Shown one piece after another: positions 1 to 10,306 of a stretch of 64,000 bases of DNA. The position numbers and the translations under genes were made by a program. The stretch's first letter is position 1. Each line of letters starts with the position of its first letter. Source of the DNA: Chondrilla cf. caribensis (taxonomy: Eukaryota > Porifera > Demospongiae > Chondrillida > Chondrillidae); the NCBI GenBank assembly GCA_964020155.1, contig OZ026565.1, positions 1,823,501 to 1,887,500 on the forward strand. Reading direction: 5' to 3'. The notes below the pieces were generated by a model. It was not told where the DNA came from. It searched no databases and worked only from the letters and a program-made list of their open reading frames with translations.

Positions 1-247
1 GTAATAGGATCGCCTCAGTAGTAGGACCACCTCAGTAATGAGACCCTCTCAGTAATAGGACCACCTCAGTAATGAGACCACCTCAGAAATAGGACCACCT
101 CATTAATAGGACCACCTCAGTAATAGGACCACCTCAGTAATGAGACACCCTCAGTAATGAGACACTCTCAGTAATGAGACACTCTCAGTAATGAGACACT
201 CTCAGTAATGAGACACCCTCAGTAATGAGACACCCTTAGTAATAGGA
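1..247. repeat. 17-bp minisatellite
   Basis: Tandem units of about 17 bp of the form GTAATGAGACACTCTCA or GTAATAGGACCACCTCA run from the window edge almost to the first visible exon. Two unit types (GAGACAC and AGGACCAC) occur in blocks, as expected from slippage and unequal exchange. It probably lies in an intron of the large host gene, since an acceptor follows at 304. Confidence 0.85.
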
Positions 248-304
248 CCGCTATCTTCCAGTCCCAGGAATTCCTGTGTGTGTTCATTTTCCTTCTCTCA
301 ACAG

Positions 305-1934
305 GAAGTGGATTCAGTCCCTCCACCTGTGACGACCGAAGAGTCCATCTACTCTGACTATCTAGTTTGCTACCAGACTCGCAAGACCCATGAAGAGGCT
401 CCCCTCGGCCTCGGGATTTCCTTCAGCAAGAACGTGAGAACCGGTCGTCTCCAGTCGGTGGTGTGTGCCTCTGACGTCATCTCGCTGAACGCCTACAAGG
501 GACAGAATGTCAGGGAGATGTGGCAGCACCAGTTCACACACTGGATTCCATTGTGTGAGTGAAATTGGTTTGAGAATGTGGATGATTGTTTCATGTAAGG
601 TGTGCATACAAGAGGCAGAATGTGCTAGGGGTATGTCAGCACCAGTTTACACACTGAATTCAATTGTGTGAGTAAATTTGGTCTGGGAATGTAAACCAAT
701 GCACATATGAAATGGGTTTAATGGTGAAGGGATGGCTGCATGGATTCACATACCGGATTCCATTGTGTGAATGAATTTGGTTTGGGAATTAGCTGTTCAT
801 GGATGATTGAATTCTTCCTTATTTTCTGCATTTCATGACAATTGCTGGCTTTGTGGCTATACTGCTCCCAATTGCTATCGTAACTATGTAATCCTAAGTA
901 GGTGTGATAAACTCTGTACATCTTACTTGTCCCACCCACAGTAAATTCTTGTTATTCTGCCACAATTCTTTTTCAAAAAAATATAGCAAATTAACAAGTT
1001 TAGCAGATAAACCTAGACATACACTAGTACTATCACTTGTACACTGTATTGGTACTGGGAGATTGTTCATGAGAAAGCAGGTTCAGATGAAAGAGATTTC
1101 ACGCACTGTACTTTTTCCACTTGTTCTACACATCAACAGTTGAGTATGTGTCAATGTGTGTGTGTTGAATGTACCTCACATGTACTATACTTTCAGAATT
1201 GTGCATGCTTAGCACTCAAATTTGTGTGTGTGTTGTGTATTCTGCAGACCTGGCCAACTCCAACCCAGAGAGGGCGTCCTACCTGGCCAAGAGGACCCTC
1301 AGCTCCATCTATCGCGGCAGTCCCATCGAGTTCCAGTCCACAATGGCACTGGACTTCTTCCCCAAATTGCTGACTCATCTAACCCTGAGGTACATACGTA
1401 CGTGTACATGAACATGCATACACATGTTGTATGTACACAATACCCTGAGGTACACATGTATACATGTACATACATATGTTGTATGTACATAATACCCTTA
1501 GGTACATGTACAATATACATGTACATATGTACATATGATGTACGTATGTACATAATAGCCTGAGGTACATATGTATACATGTACATACATATGTTGTATG
1601 TACACAATATCACGATATACGTGTACAGTATAAGTATGTTATATCACCTTTAGAAAGGATCCCTTTCCTGTGTATCCTTCCTAAAGATGATATCAACAAC
1701 ATGTATCCTGATTAGCCACTTGCTGACCTTTTGGCAGCTAATTGATTAATCAATTGTCACAACATGGATGAATATTGCTTGTTTCTCTGTTGGTCTCATT
1801 GATGTTCCCACCAATCGGTATGCATATTTATACTGTACACACGTGTACTATACATGCACAATTCCAACATATCAGGTACATTCTGTACTACGATATGTAC
1901 TCTTGCTTATTTTCTTCTGTAAACACACACACAT

Positions 1935-2005
<71 letters not shown>

Positions 2006-3600
2006 CATCACCGAGAAGTGGTATGCAGCTGCCTTGAGAATCCTGCGAGCTTACTGCTACATCCATCGTCTTTTCCTGCATTTTCTGCAAAATGACCAAG
2101 AGTTGGTGAAATTGGCCAAAGAAAAGGTTCAGCAGTTCATTGACAGTCCAGAAATGAGATCTAAAGAGGTATTCGTGTGCAGTATATGTATACGAATGGT
2201 TGGATGTATTTCAGTTCAAGCTTCCGATTGGGATTACACATATGATGCTGCTAAGACTTAGAAATTGCTTTAGCTCATCATTAACACACAGCCATAGCAA
2301 TGCATCACCTGCTATGGAAGCCACATAACGATGCGATTTAACATAGCATTACCTAGTCAATAAGTGCTGTTTCAATTGTTATAAAGGATTTGTGTACAGT
2401 TATTCTACTGTTTGTACAGTACTGTTTTAAGGTACATATGTACCATGTATGTATACATATGTACATACTGTGAATTCTCATTAATTCGCCACTCCTTTAT
2501 TCCCCAAACCTTTTAATCCACCACAATTTCCTAGTGCAAATATAATGTACATGTACCGATGAATATCCTGTTGATCCTCCAAACTCGTTAATCCCCATAT
2601 TCTTTGAAAACAAATTGCAGCAGATTAACATGTATTCACTGTATGTACTATGTGTATACATATGTATGTACATCTGTACTGAGTATGTATACATACATAC
2701 ATACATGCATACATATGTACATACAGTTAACATGGTATTTGTATGTGAGCATGGGCTTGTATACACACACTACAGCCACACTTCACTGTCCATCATTGTC
2801 CCTGACAACCCTACAGCACGTCCCACAGTTGGGTGAGCTGCTGTGCCTCCTCAGCACTAGTGGCTACACTTGGGAGGACGTTAGGGAGCTCTACTTGGAA
2901 GAGTCTCTTGCCAGAGGTGTCCTCTGGATCATCAAGAAGCACCCAGAGTTGGACACTGACAAACCAGATGCAAAGTCAGCATGTGTACAAAGAGTGTGTG
3001 TGTGTAGTATTGCATCCCCACCTCTTAGTACCTTTTCTGGGCACCATTCACCTGGTGTCAGATAAGAGGGTATGGGGGTGGAGTAGTGACGGATTAACAA
3101 GAGTTCTGTGTACACCCCAACTGTGTATGCTGAATTTGGTATTTTTATAGTCCGACCTGTTTGGCAAGTACCTTTAAGGGCACACCAAATCTATACTTCC
3201 TATCAGAGGTATTTGCTATCAGTACTGGTTGACATAGTGTACATGAGATAGGGTAGTAACCAGGAATATGTACATGAGCTAGGCATATGGGTGAGGTTTG
3301 CGTGTTAACTAGGAGTATGTACCATCAAGTATACTTACTGATTTGTACTGTATAAGAGTATTTGAAATTCCTCCATCTTCCCTGTTCCTGATCTGTGCCT
3401 AATGCAGGGCTGATGCTGGCAGACTGTCCAAGAGCTTTGCTGTAAACCAAGTTGGGATGCAGTTCCTGCTCGCACAAAACAACTTCAACAAGCACTTCAC
3501 TGCTCCGGCCACTGCTCGTAGCACCAGAAGCACCAGAAGCACTAGTAACATCGACCTGGCTGCCTCTCTGTATGACAAGCACTGGAGTTTAGTTCCATGG
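305..3600 (+). CDS. Large multi-exon host gene, upstream exons (interrupted by the giant intron)
   Basis: Five exons are supported by AG/GT borders and matching phases: 305-554, 1248-1389, 2003-2168, 2817-2974 and 3408-3600. Joined, they read without a stop: ...THWIPLYLANSNPER..., ...LTLRSFITEKWYAAALRI..., ...SKEHVPQLGELL..., ...DAKADAGRLSK..., ending ...WSLVPW. The product is intracellular in character, with no signal peptide or membrane segment seen, and is rich in amphipathic helix (ALRILRAYCYIHRLFLHFLQ). I recognise the segment FTHWIPLY...LGELLCLLS only vaguely, as resembling a conserved region of large multidomain eukaryotic proteins that can also carry ubiquitin-conjugation-type domains. 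That is weak memory, not a call. The true 5' end lies outside the window. The last exon ends in phase 0 at GTGAGC, and the next compatible exon is at 54464, beyond the collagen-like array. Confidence 0.7.
1385..1612. repeat. About 60-bp tandem repeat starting at a splice donor
   Basis: Four units of about 60 bp begin with CCCTGAGGTACAT-like sequence (near 1384, 1443, 1494 and 1558) and continue with GTACATACATATGTTGTATG. The first unit contains the actual exon end and donor (CTGAG|GTACAT at 1389/1390), so later units are decoy copies of the splice site. Confidence 0.75.
1929..2002. repeat. (AC)n tract abutting an acceptor
   Basis: A nearly pure AC run leads straight into the AG of the acceptor at 2001-2002. 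There is no conventional pyrimidine tract in front of the exon at 2003. Confidence 0.9.
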
Positions 3601-3611
3601 GTGAGCCTGTG

Positions 3612-3615
<4 letters not shown>

Positions 3616-3687
<72 letters not shown>
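3616..3687. repeat. (TG)n tract just inside the giant intron
   Basis: GT repeat with one GG interruption, beginning about 15 nt after the donor at 3601. Its complement, an AC tract, lies about 250 nt before the acceptor of the same putative intron (54157-54212). Confidence 0.9.
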
Positions 3688-3694
<7 letters not shown>

Positions 3695-3762
3695 TTGAGC
3701 ATATTTGAATGTATGCTATACATGTGTGTGCATAAAGCATAGTCTTTTACATACATACTTAT

Positions 3763-4122
3763 TAGGGCTGGGAATCGGCTGAAATTTTCAAATCGATGAT
3801 CAGTACACGGAACTGATTGAGTAATTGATTAATCACCGGAAGTAATTAAGTGGGCGTAACCGGAAACCACTCCCACTCTGTTAGACTGAATAGTCATCCA
3901 TTAGACATGAAGCGAAGTCCATAGATTCCTTTTCACATTTCAGGTACTCTTGAAGTACGGAATTGAACCCATGGAGTGAAGGTTTTGGGTGATAAGGTGG
4001 GGTGGCTTCCTGGTCTACTCACTTAATTGCTTCCTGTGATTAATCGATTTGCTTGCACTATTAACAATAATCAGATTTGAAATGAATATCGATTGATTAA
4101 TCGATTAATCATCCCAGCACTA
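3763..4122. mobile_element. hAT-type non-autonomous element (MITE), 360 bp
   Basis: The ends are TAGGGCTGGGA and TCCCAGCACTA, imperfect inverted repeats. The element is flanked by a perfect 8-bp direct duplication, ATACTTAT, at 3755-3762 and 4123-4130. An 8-bp target duplication with a CAGGGCTGGG-like end is typical of hAT elements. There is no transposase ORF. Degraded, oppositely oriented relatives of its right half occur downstream of several B-type genes (near 12355, 18662, 23222 and 27510). Confidence 0.8.
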
Positions 4123-4130
4123 ATACTTAT

Positions 4131-4618
4131 ATGCACATGAGTATGTATACATTCATATTGTTTGCGCTTATTTTCAACTTCACTGGTGAAGGATACCACA
4201 CCTCCACATTTATCATGTTATAACATAGCCAGTATCATATGTGGGTATATTTACATATGTGGAAGTTCCTTGTGGTGTTGGGACATATGTATGTACATAC
4301 AGTACAGTATATACTACAGGTAACTTGGGAAGTATCCTGGGTACACATACGTACACACATACCTCGAGCCTCACATATTCCCAGATTTGCATTAACTATG
4401 TATGTATGCCATTTCAAGGTACGTACATATGTACATTTACATACAGTACATTCTGTATGTACGTAAACTACTCAAGAATGTATCTTCAACTGCTTCGTAA
4501 CTGCCAATTTAAAATATGACTATATACACACTGCTTAACTGGTGACGATGATGTTTTGTACTACTGCATACTTGACCTACCCCTACCCAACCATGCACGT
4601 AGTAACAATAAAATATAA
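4131..4618. other. Intergenic DNA, no gene seen
   Basis: Contains a diverged copy of the module found elsewhere near truncated genes (TTCACTGGTGAAGGAT, then GTACATAC-rich sequence). No supported ORF. Confidence 0.5.
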
Positions 4619-4868
4619 TCCTACTATAATGCGAGGATTCTCTGTTTGTTTGTTCGCGAACTCCTCCATCAGTTCACCCGCGATCGACGTCAAACTCTCC
4701 AATCCTTCTCAGCAGCACCCATGGAGTGTTCTAAGGGGGTTGGCATTTCGTTTCAGGCCTTTCTTCTAGAATTCGAACGAAACCGTACAATCTGCCATAT
4801 TTGAAAGGTGCCATTTTCATGACACGTTTACAGATGAATACGCCCATAGGGCGGGTAATTCAGCTAGT
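4619..4868 (+). mobile_element. Helitron-type non-autonomous element, 250 bp
   Basis: The 5' end reads TCCTACTATAATGCG. The 3' end has a short GC hairpin (CGCCC-ATA-GGGCG at 4851-4863) a few bases before the terminal CTAGT. The insertion lies between A and T, with no target duplication. A paralogous stretch at about 49449-49470 lacks the insert, reading from AATATAAT directly into ATATAAATTG. These are Helitron hallmarks. There is no Rep/helicase ORF. Confidence 0.65.
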
Positions 4869-4945
4869 TAGTATAAATTGCTCAAATTCCGTTATGATAT
4901 TTTCTTACTCGAACATTACCTTCTCCAAAACAGTCAATGTGTACA

Positions 4946-5118
4946 CTTAGTAGGTACATGATGATGTTGTTGTGTTGAGAACTCTTGTTGTAATTCCCAT
5001 ACAAGTTGTCATAATAAACCTTCCCACAATAACATGTTTTGGTGATGTACGTTTTCTTAATATAATTGTGTACACTGTGTACCTACAGGTCATCACCATG
5101 CCATTCCCAGTAGTGTAG
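4946..5118 (+). repeat. Array module M, copy 1 (diverged)
   Basis: First of about eleven copies of a 170-230-bp sequence recurring between the array genes. The consensus contains ACAGGACAATGTTGTTGTC, then CCACAATAACATGTTTTGG, then a GTAAGT-like site and CCTACAG, and ends CATTCACAGTAGTGTAG. It may be non-coding duplicated DNA or a decayed two-exon gene tail (see findings). Confidence 0.7.
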
Positions 5119-5286
5119 TTCCAACAAACACTCATAAGCTGCTAGCATGTACTCTCATGCATGCGGTCATGCTGTATACAGTCAAACGTGGACAGGCACA
5201 CCAAATCTGTACTTCTTATCAGATGTACTTACTATTGGTACTGGTTGCCATAGTGTATGTAGGCTAGGGATCAAGTGAGTGCACTC

Positions 5287-5705
5287 ACTAACCAGGAGTA
5301 TGTACTAACCAGGAGTATGTACTAACCAGGAGTATGTACTAACCTGGAGTATGTACTAACCAGTAGTGTGTTCTAACCAGTAGTGTGCTCTAACCAGTAG
5401 TGTGTACTAACCAGGAGTATGTACTAACCAGGAGTGTGCTCTAACCAGTAGTGTGTACTAACCAGTAGTGTGTACTAACCAGGAGTGTGTACTAACCAGG
5501 AGTGTGTACTAACCAGTAGTGTGTACTAACCAGTAGTGTGTACTAACCAGTAGTGTGTACTAACCAGTAGTGTGTACTAACCAGTAGTGTGTACTAACCA
5601 GGAGTGTGTACTAACCAGTAGTGTGTACTAACCAGGAGTGTGTACTAACCGGTAGTGTGTACTAACCAGTAGTGTGTACTAACCAGGAGTGTGTTCTAAC
5701 CCAGG
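5287..5705. repeat. 17-bp minisatellite CTAACCAGGAGTGTGTA
   Basis: About 25 units alternating CCAGGAG and CCAGTAG. The same satellite lies upstream of each of the three truncated family members (also 13676-14264 and 31755-31918), so it belongs to the duplicated segment. Confidence 0.9.
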
Positions 5706-6138
5706 TACTTACTAAGCAAATTGCACATTCAAGCCACTGGCACCTAATGGTGTTTTGGTAGCATACCAGCAAGGTGATGCATATGCTAATACAGTCAGTA
5801 TTGCATGATATCATGTACATTCACATCAATTGGAACTTGAGCAGAGACATACAAGCTTTTCTGCAAGTTGTAGTGGCATATTTGAGTGTACTTCCAAGTG
5901 GATTGTTGTGATGTGTGTGCAAAACTGGCCAATGTGAGGCCTCCCGAATGCACACAACTAAGGCTCTCAAGAACCTGTCGGGCTCTGTGGTCAATCTGCA
6001 CTGTATGTATGCGTGTACTGTACTTTATGTAACACAGTAAGGTCATGCAATATTAATTTCTAATGTAATTTAAAATAAAATCCAATTAAGAAGCCGTACT
6101 ACAGTTATTGTAATCAAACACGGTATATATTTGTAGGT

Positions 6139-6552
6139 ATGTTATTATCCTACCTGCTGTCCAAGAATTCTGTTACAGTAGTGAACAGATTGGTAATAAC
6201 CAAGTCTTTGTTCTTTCTACTTTTGGTCTCTCTTAACGCTCTCTACTGCTATTCCCAGGAGAACCCTAAATCTTCTTCCCACCCATCCTCCTCTGAACAG
6301 TGTAATTTGGTAGAACCACCTGGACGTGACGGACTTCCAGGACAGAATGGACCTTCAGGACGTCATGGACGTGATGGCAGATGGCACTCCTGGTCTCCCC
6401 GGTATAGCTGGTCCCCCTGGTCCTCCAGGTCCTAGTGGCAGAGCCCCTTCCCAAAAGAACCCTATATCTTCTTCCCAGCCATCCTCCTCTTCCACTCCCT
6501 CCCTCCTCTGAGCAGTGTAATTTGGCAGGACCTCCTGGACGTGACAGACTTC

Positions 6553-6554
<2 letters not shown>
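6139..6554 (+). pseudogene. Truncated collagen-like family member 1 (start lost)
   Basis: Homologous to the N-terminal half of the array genes: signal-peptide-like [19 protein letters not shown], linker, then [16 protein letters not shown]. The family start codon is ATA at 6196 instead of ATG. The only in-frame ATG is at 6139, closer to the TATA box (6124-6130) than a transcript start would normally be. The collagen frame is lost after GRDGRWHSW. A second partial copy of the linker (SEQCNLAGPPGRD) follows in another frame and runs into a TG tract. There is no C-terminal domain. A dead fragment, with the same layout as members at 14749 and 32392. Confidence 0.75.

Positions 6555-6608
<54 letters not shown>
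6555..6608. repeat. (TG)n tract ending truncated member 1
   Basis: The GT run starts exactly where the duplicated collagen start (GGACTTCCAG) stops. The same junction occurs at 15089 and 32765. Confidence 0.9.
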
Positions 6609-6609
<1 letters not shown>

Positions 6610-6750
6610 GTTTGTACTAATTTGGACTTCACTGTTGAAGGATGCCTCTACATGTGCCATTTCAAGGTATGTATGTACATACAGTACATTCTGCATGTAC
6701 GTGCATGGTAGGTTGGGTTAGAATAAACTACTCCTTTTTGAACACATGCA

Positions 6751-6971
6751 TGGAAACTAGTAAATTTCTGTCTGGAGTCTACATGTGTATACTCTCAGTA
6801 CATACAGGACAATGTTGTTGTCGATAACTGTTGTTGTGATTCCCACCATGCATACATACAAGTTGTCATGATCTCCCTTCCCACAATAACATGTTTTGGT
6901 GATGTAAGTTTTCTTAATGTAATTTTGTACTGTATGTACAGGTCATCACCATGCCATTCACAGTAGTGTAG
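6751..6971 (+). repeat. Array module M, copy 2
   Basis: Begins TGGAAACTAGTAAATTTCTG. Contains the TACAG|GACAATG and GATGTAAGTT sites and a 38-nt GT...AG interval before GTCATCACCATGCC. Confidence 0.75.
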
Positions 6972-7713
6972 TACCAACAAACACTCTTAAGCTGCTAGCA
7001 TGTATTCTCATGCATCATCCTTCACCTCATGATTTAAGCATTGAGCTTGCCATTAGTGAAGCTCAAATCCCCTACTATTGACTCTGAACTACATGAAATA
7101 TACACAAAGTTTAAGATTTTTATGTTCTTTCATTGATTGGATTTATTTATTTTTATTATATTACTCTCATACATGCAGTCATACTGTATATGTGTATTCA
7201 ATTAAGCCACTAGCACCCAATTTTGTTTTGGTGGCATACCAGCAACGTGATACGTATGCTATTACTTACATATTTTCGTGTTGTGTTTCTATAAGGGTTG
7301 AGAGTAGCTACTGTATGTAAACCTTTTTGTATTCTAAGGATTTTGCTAGAATCTTTTTAGTGAATACAAAGTCAGACACTTTACAATAAAAGTGGATTCA
7401 TGGTCATCAACGACAGGTGTTACTTAGATGTGTATGCAGACTCAAATTGTCTGACTACCATTTTATTGGTTACCACGTACTGGTATTATAGTAATCCAAT
7501 GTTGGAAAATGTGTACTGGGCATTGTATTGGTATGTAAGGTGTTGTAAGGCTCAAAGGCAACAAGCTATAGGGGATGTGAGGCAACACAACTGAGGCCCT
7601 CAAGAGCTTGTTGGGTTCTGTGGTCAATCTCTGCTGTATGTATGCGTGAGTACTGTTTTTATGTAAGACAGTAAGGTCATGAAATATTAATTTCTAATGC
7701 AATTAAAACAAAA
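6972..7713. other. Intergenic DNA upstream of gene 7825
   Basis: Duplicated non-coding sequence shared with other spacers (CATCCTTCACCTCATGATT, TTAGTGAATGCAAAGTCAGACA and similar). No gene seen. Confidence 0.5.
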
Positions 7714-7765
7714 TCGAATTAAGAAGCAGTACTACAGTTGTACTGTAATCAAACATGGTATATAT
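7714..7765 (+). promoter_or_regulatory. Core promoter block of gene 7825
   Basis: A conserved block in front of every member: (T)CCAATTAAGAAGCAG (here TCGAATTAAGAAGCAG), about 25-35 nt of spacer with ATTGTTATCCAACAT-like sequence, then a TATA box (TATATAT at 7759-7765). The TATA box lies about 66 nt before the ATG, implying a 5' leader of roughly 35 nt. Conservation across paralogs partly reflects recent duplication. Confidence 0.6.
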
Positions 7766-7824
7766 TTGTAGGTATGTTGTTATCCTGCCTGCTGTCCAAG
7801 AATTCTGCAGTGAACTGATTGGAA

Positions 7825-9282
7825 ATGACCAAGTTTTTGTTCTTGCTACTTTTGGTCTCTCTTAACGCTATCTCCTGCTATTCCCAGAGGAACCCTCAGC
7901 CTTCTCCCCAACCATCCTCCTCTTCCACTCCCTCCTCTGAACAGTGTAATGCAGAATACGTGTTGAAGGGACCACTGGTAGGTCCTCCTGGAAGTCCTGG
8001 ACAGAGTGGACCTTCAGGACATCATGGTCGTGATGGTAGAGATGGCACTCCAGGTCTCCCCGGTGTAGCTGGTCCCCCTGGTCCCCCAGGTCCTAGTGGT
8101 GGACCCCCAGGCTCTCCTGGCCCAGCTGGTCCTCCTGGTTCCACCGGTCCTCCTGGCTCAACTGGTCCAAAAGGTCCACCAGGTCCCAGAGGTGGTCCTC
8201 CTGGTCCTCCAGGTGTTCCTGGCTCCCCAGGTCCCAGTGGAGTCAACCTCGATGATCTTCGTCAGCTTGTGCGATTGATAGCTAAAGAAGAATTGAAGAA
8301 TGTATCTAGTGGAAATCGTGACCCAGTGAAGGTTGTTGTAGAGTGTGATAAACTGTGTCCTACCACCGATCCCTCTTCCAATACATCCTTCCATGCCACT
8401 AAACTCCCAAGACCCTTACCTACATTAGCACCACCAACTGCTAGACCAGGAATTGTTAGAGCTCTGAACGAATCGTGTGCTCAGGGACATACCCGTAGTG
8501 ATGCTGCTGGTTCCTGTCGTGAAGTATTTAAATGTAACCCTCGTCTCCCATCTGGTTACTACTGGATTAGAACCTTGCATCCGTCAAGATACTATGAATC
8601 ATTCCACTACGTCTACTGTCACATGGAGGAGGACACCTGTGGACTTGGAGGAATGACAAGAGTGGCCTTTTTGAACATGACTGACTCTTCTGCTAGTTGT
8701 CCTCCTTCACTGACCACAGACATCCAGTCCGGGAAGAGAATGTGCACTAGCTCAGTATCGGGTACTCACTATTCTTCGGTAATTTACGATGTGTACAATT
8801 TAAACTATGATTTTGTGTGTGGGAGAGCAATAGGATATGCTTATCGTACACCGAGTGCCTTCACTGGTGGCAATATTGATACTTCCTATGCTTCTGGGTT
8901 GTCCATTACATATCAACTTGGAGGCAAGCGCAATCACATTTGGACCTATGCCACTGGTTATCGAGAAACATCATCTTCATCTTACAACTGCCCTTGTGCA
9001 AAGTACCCTGGTACCAGACCTAAATCTTTTGCTAGCAACAACTTTTACTGTGAATCAGGCAGCCATTCAACACCGACCAACAAATGGTACGTGAGCAATC
9101 CCCTCTGGGATGGACAGGGATGCCATTCAGCTTCCCGTTGCTGTGACAACAAACGTCAACCGTGGTTCAGGAATGCTTTACCTGACACCACCAATTCCAC
9201 TATTGAAGTTCGATGGATGGATCCTCGTGGTCATCGCACTGCTATTGTGGGTGTTGAGCTGTTGGAGCTGTACGTGTACTAG
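7825..9282 (+). CDS. Secreted ficolin-like collagen protein, subfamily A (485 aa)
   Basis: Signal peptide 1-20 (ending SCYS), Ser/Pro linker with Cys 41, collagen 53-139 with about 28 Gly-X-Y triplets in three blocks (13, 10, 5) separated by one extra Gly each, and neck helix 140-157 ([18 protein letters not shown]). A Pro/Thr linker with N-glycosylation sites (NVSS, NTSF) follows, then a C-terminal domain at about 215-485. That domain starts like a fibrinogen-related domain ([19 protein letters not shown] ... VYCHME), then diverges ([45 protein letters not shown]) and ends ELYVY. It probably forms trimers and larger disulfide-linked oligomers outside the cell, with ligand binding by the C-terminal domain (inferred from architecture). 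The start at ATG 7825 was chosen because the family has MTKFLF here; an upstream ATG hits a stop. Carries ECDKLC with an extra Cys where others have EYDKLC. Confidence 0.85.
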   Translation: MTKFLFLLLLVSLNAISCYSQRNPQPSPQPSSSSTPSSEQCNAEYVLKGPLVGPPGSPGQSGPSGHHGRDGRDGTPGLPGVAGPPGPPGPSGGPPGSPGPAGPPGSTGPPGSTGPKGPPGPRGGPPGPPGVPGSPGPSGVNLDDLRQLVRLIAKEELKNVSSGNRDPVKVVVECDKLCPTTDPSSNTSFHATKLPRPLPTLAPPTARPGIVRALNESCAQGHTRSDAAGSCREVFKCNPRLPSGYYWIRTLHPSRYYESFHYVYCHMEEDTCGLGGMTRVAFLNMTDSSASCPPSLTTDIQSGKRMCTSSVSGTHYSSVIYDVYNLNYDFVCGRAIGYAYRTPSAFTGGNIDTSYASGLSITYQLGGKRNHIWTYATGYRETSSSSYNCPCAKYPGTRPKSFASNNFYCESGSHSTPTNKWYVSNPLWDGQGCHSASRCCDNKRQPWFRNALPDTTNSTIEVRWMDPRGHRTAIVGVELLELYVY

Positions 9283-10228
9283 CCACTACATTCACTACTA
9301 CAATATGTGTGTACTTACTGCTCCCTGCAATATTATACCATAAGTATAACTGTGTGCAACAAATATAAATGTGCATAATGTACGTTTTCCTTAACTTCGT
9401 ATTTCTTATCCATCACTTCAAAAATGCAATCAATTATAATGTTGATGTGAATTATCATGATAGTAAAATGTAAATGTGTGATGTGTCATTAGTACAAACA
9501 TACGTACATGCATGAATACATACTTATGTACATGCATGCATGCATACATATACACATACATACATATACACATACATGCATACATACACACATACATACA
9601 TACATACACACATACAGTGGTGATTGAAAGTAATATCCCTACTGGCTTGTAAGTACCTCAGAGACCTCTTGAGGCCTCGCATCCCCCTTGATGCTCGTTA
9701 TCACAACCACGTATCACATTAACAGTTATTAACACTAACAACGTGACACAACCGATAGCGTATGAACGATCACAGATGCAAACAATGTAGTTATAGCTCG
9801 ATTTGTGCGAGTTTTGGTATCATTACTTTCAATCACATGCACAGACTGCAAGTTAGCTGGCTTCCATATTCTAGGTTAGCACACACTAGTGACATAGTAA
9901 TGCAACAATGGCCGATGTGTACTAAACATGGTAATAGTAAGTACTATAAAGTGTTATAAGGTGTTACAAGGTGTTATAAGGTGTTAAAGGTGTTATAAGG
10001 TGTTATATGGTTTTATGAGATGTTACAACAGTCTATAGAGGATGTGAGGCCTCCCAAGTGCACACGACTGAGACCCTCAAGAGCTTGTCAGGTTCTGTCG
10101 TCAATCCCTACTGTGTGTGTGTTGTTCTCTACGTAACACAGTTTGGTCATGTGGTACTAATTTTAATTTAATTATGAATAAAATCCAATTAAGAAGCAGC
10201 ACTGCAGTAATTGTTATCCAACATAGTG
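9283..10228. other. Subfamily A 3' region and spacer
   Basis: Starts with the A-type 3' sequence (CACTACTACAATATGTGTGT, TGCAATATTATACCATAAG), shared with genes 20162 and 28984. A TACA/CATA microsatellite follows at about 9485-9617, then GTGATTGAAAGTAATA, and a short GTGTTATAAG tandem repeat at about 9945-10010 that recurs ahead of most array genes. No gene seen. Confidence 0.6.
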
Positions 10229-10306
10229 TATAATAGAGGCGGTATGTTACTATCCAATTAGTTAACCTGTTGTTGAAGAATCAATCTTGTAGTGAACTGA
10301 TTGGAA

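Noticed and set aside
2603..3065. 153-aa plus-strand frame at 2604-3065 as a separate gene
   Set aside because: Only 2817-2974 is coding-like and it fits as a host exon. The rest is GTACAT-repeat translation.
8022..8246. Minus-strand Gly/Pro-rich frames opposite every collagen region
   Set aside because: Antisense of Gly-Pro-Pro codons also reads Gly/Pro. There is no signal peptide or domain and the frame stops at the same places in each paralog.
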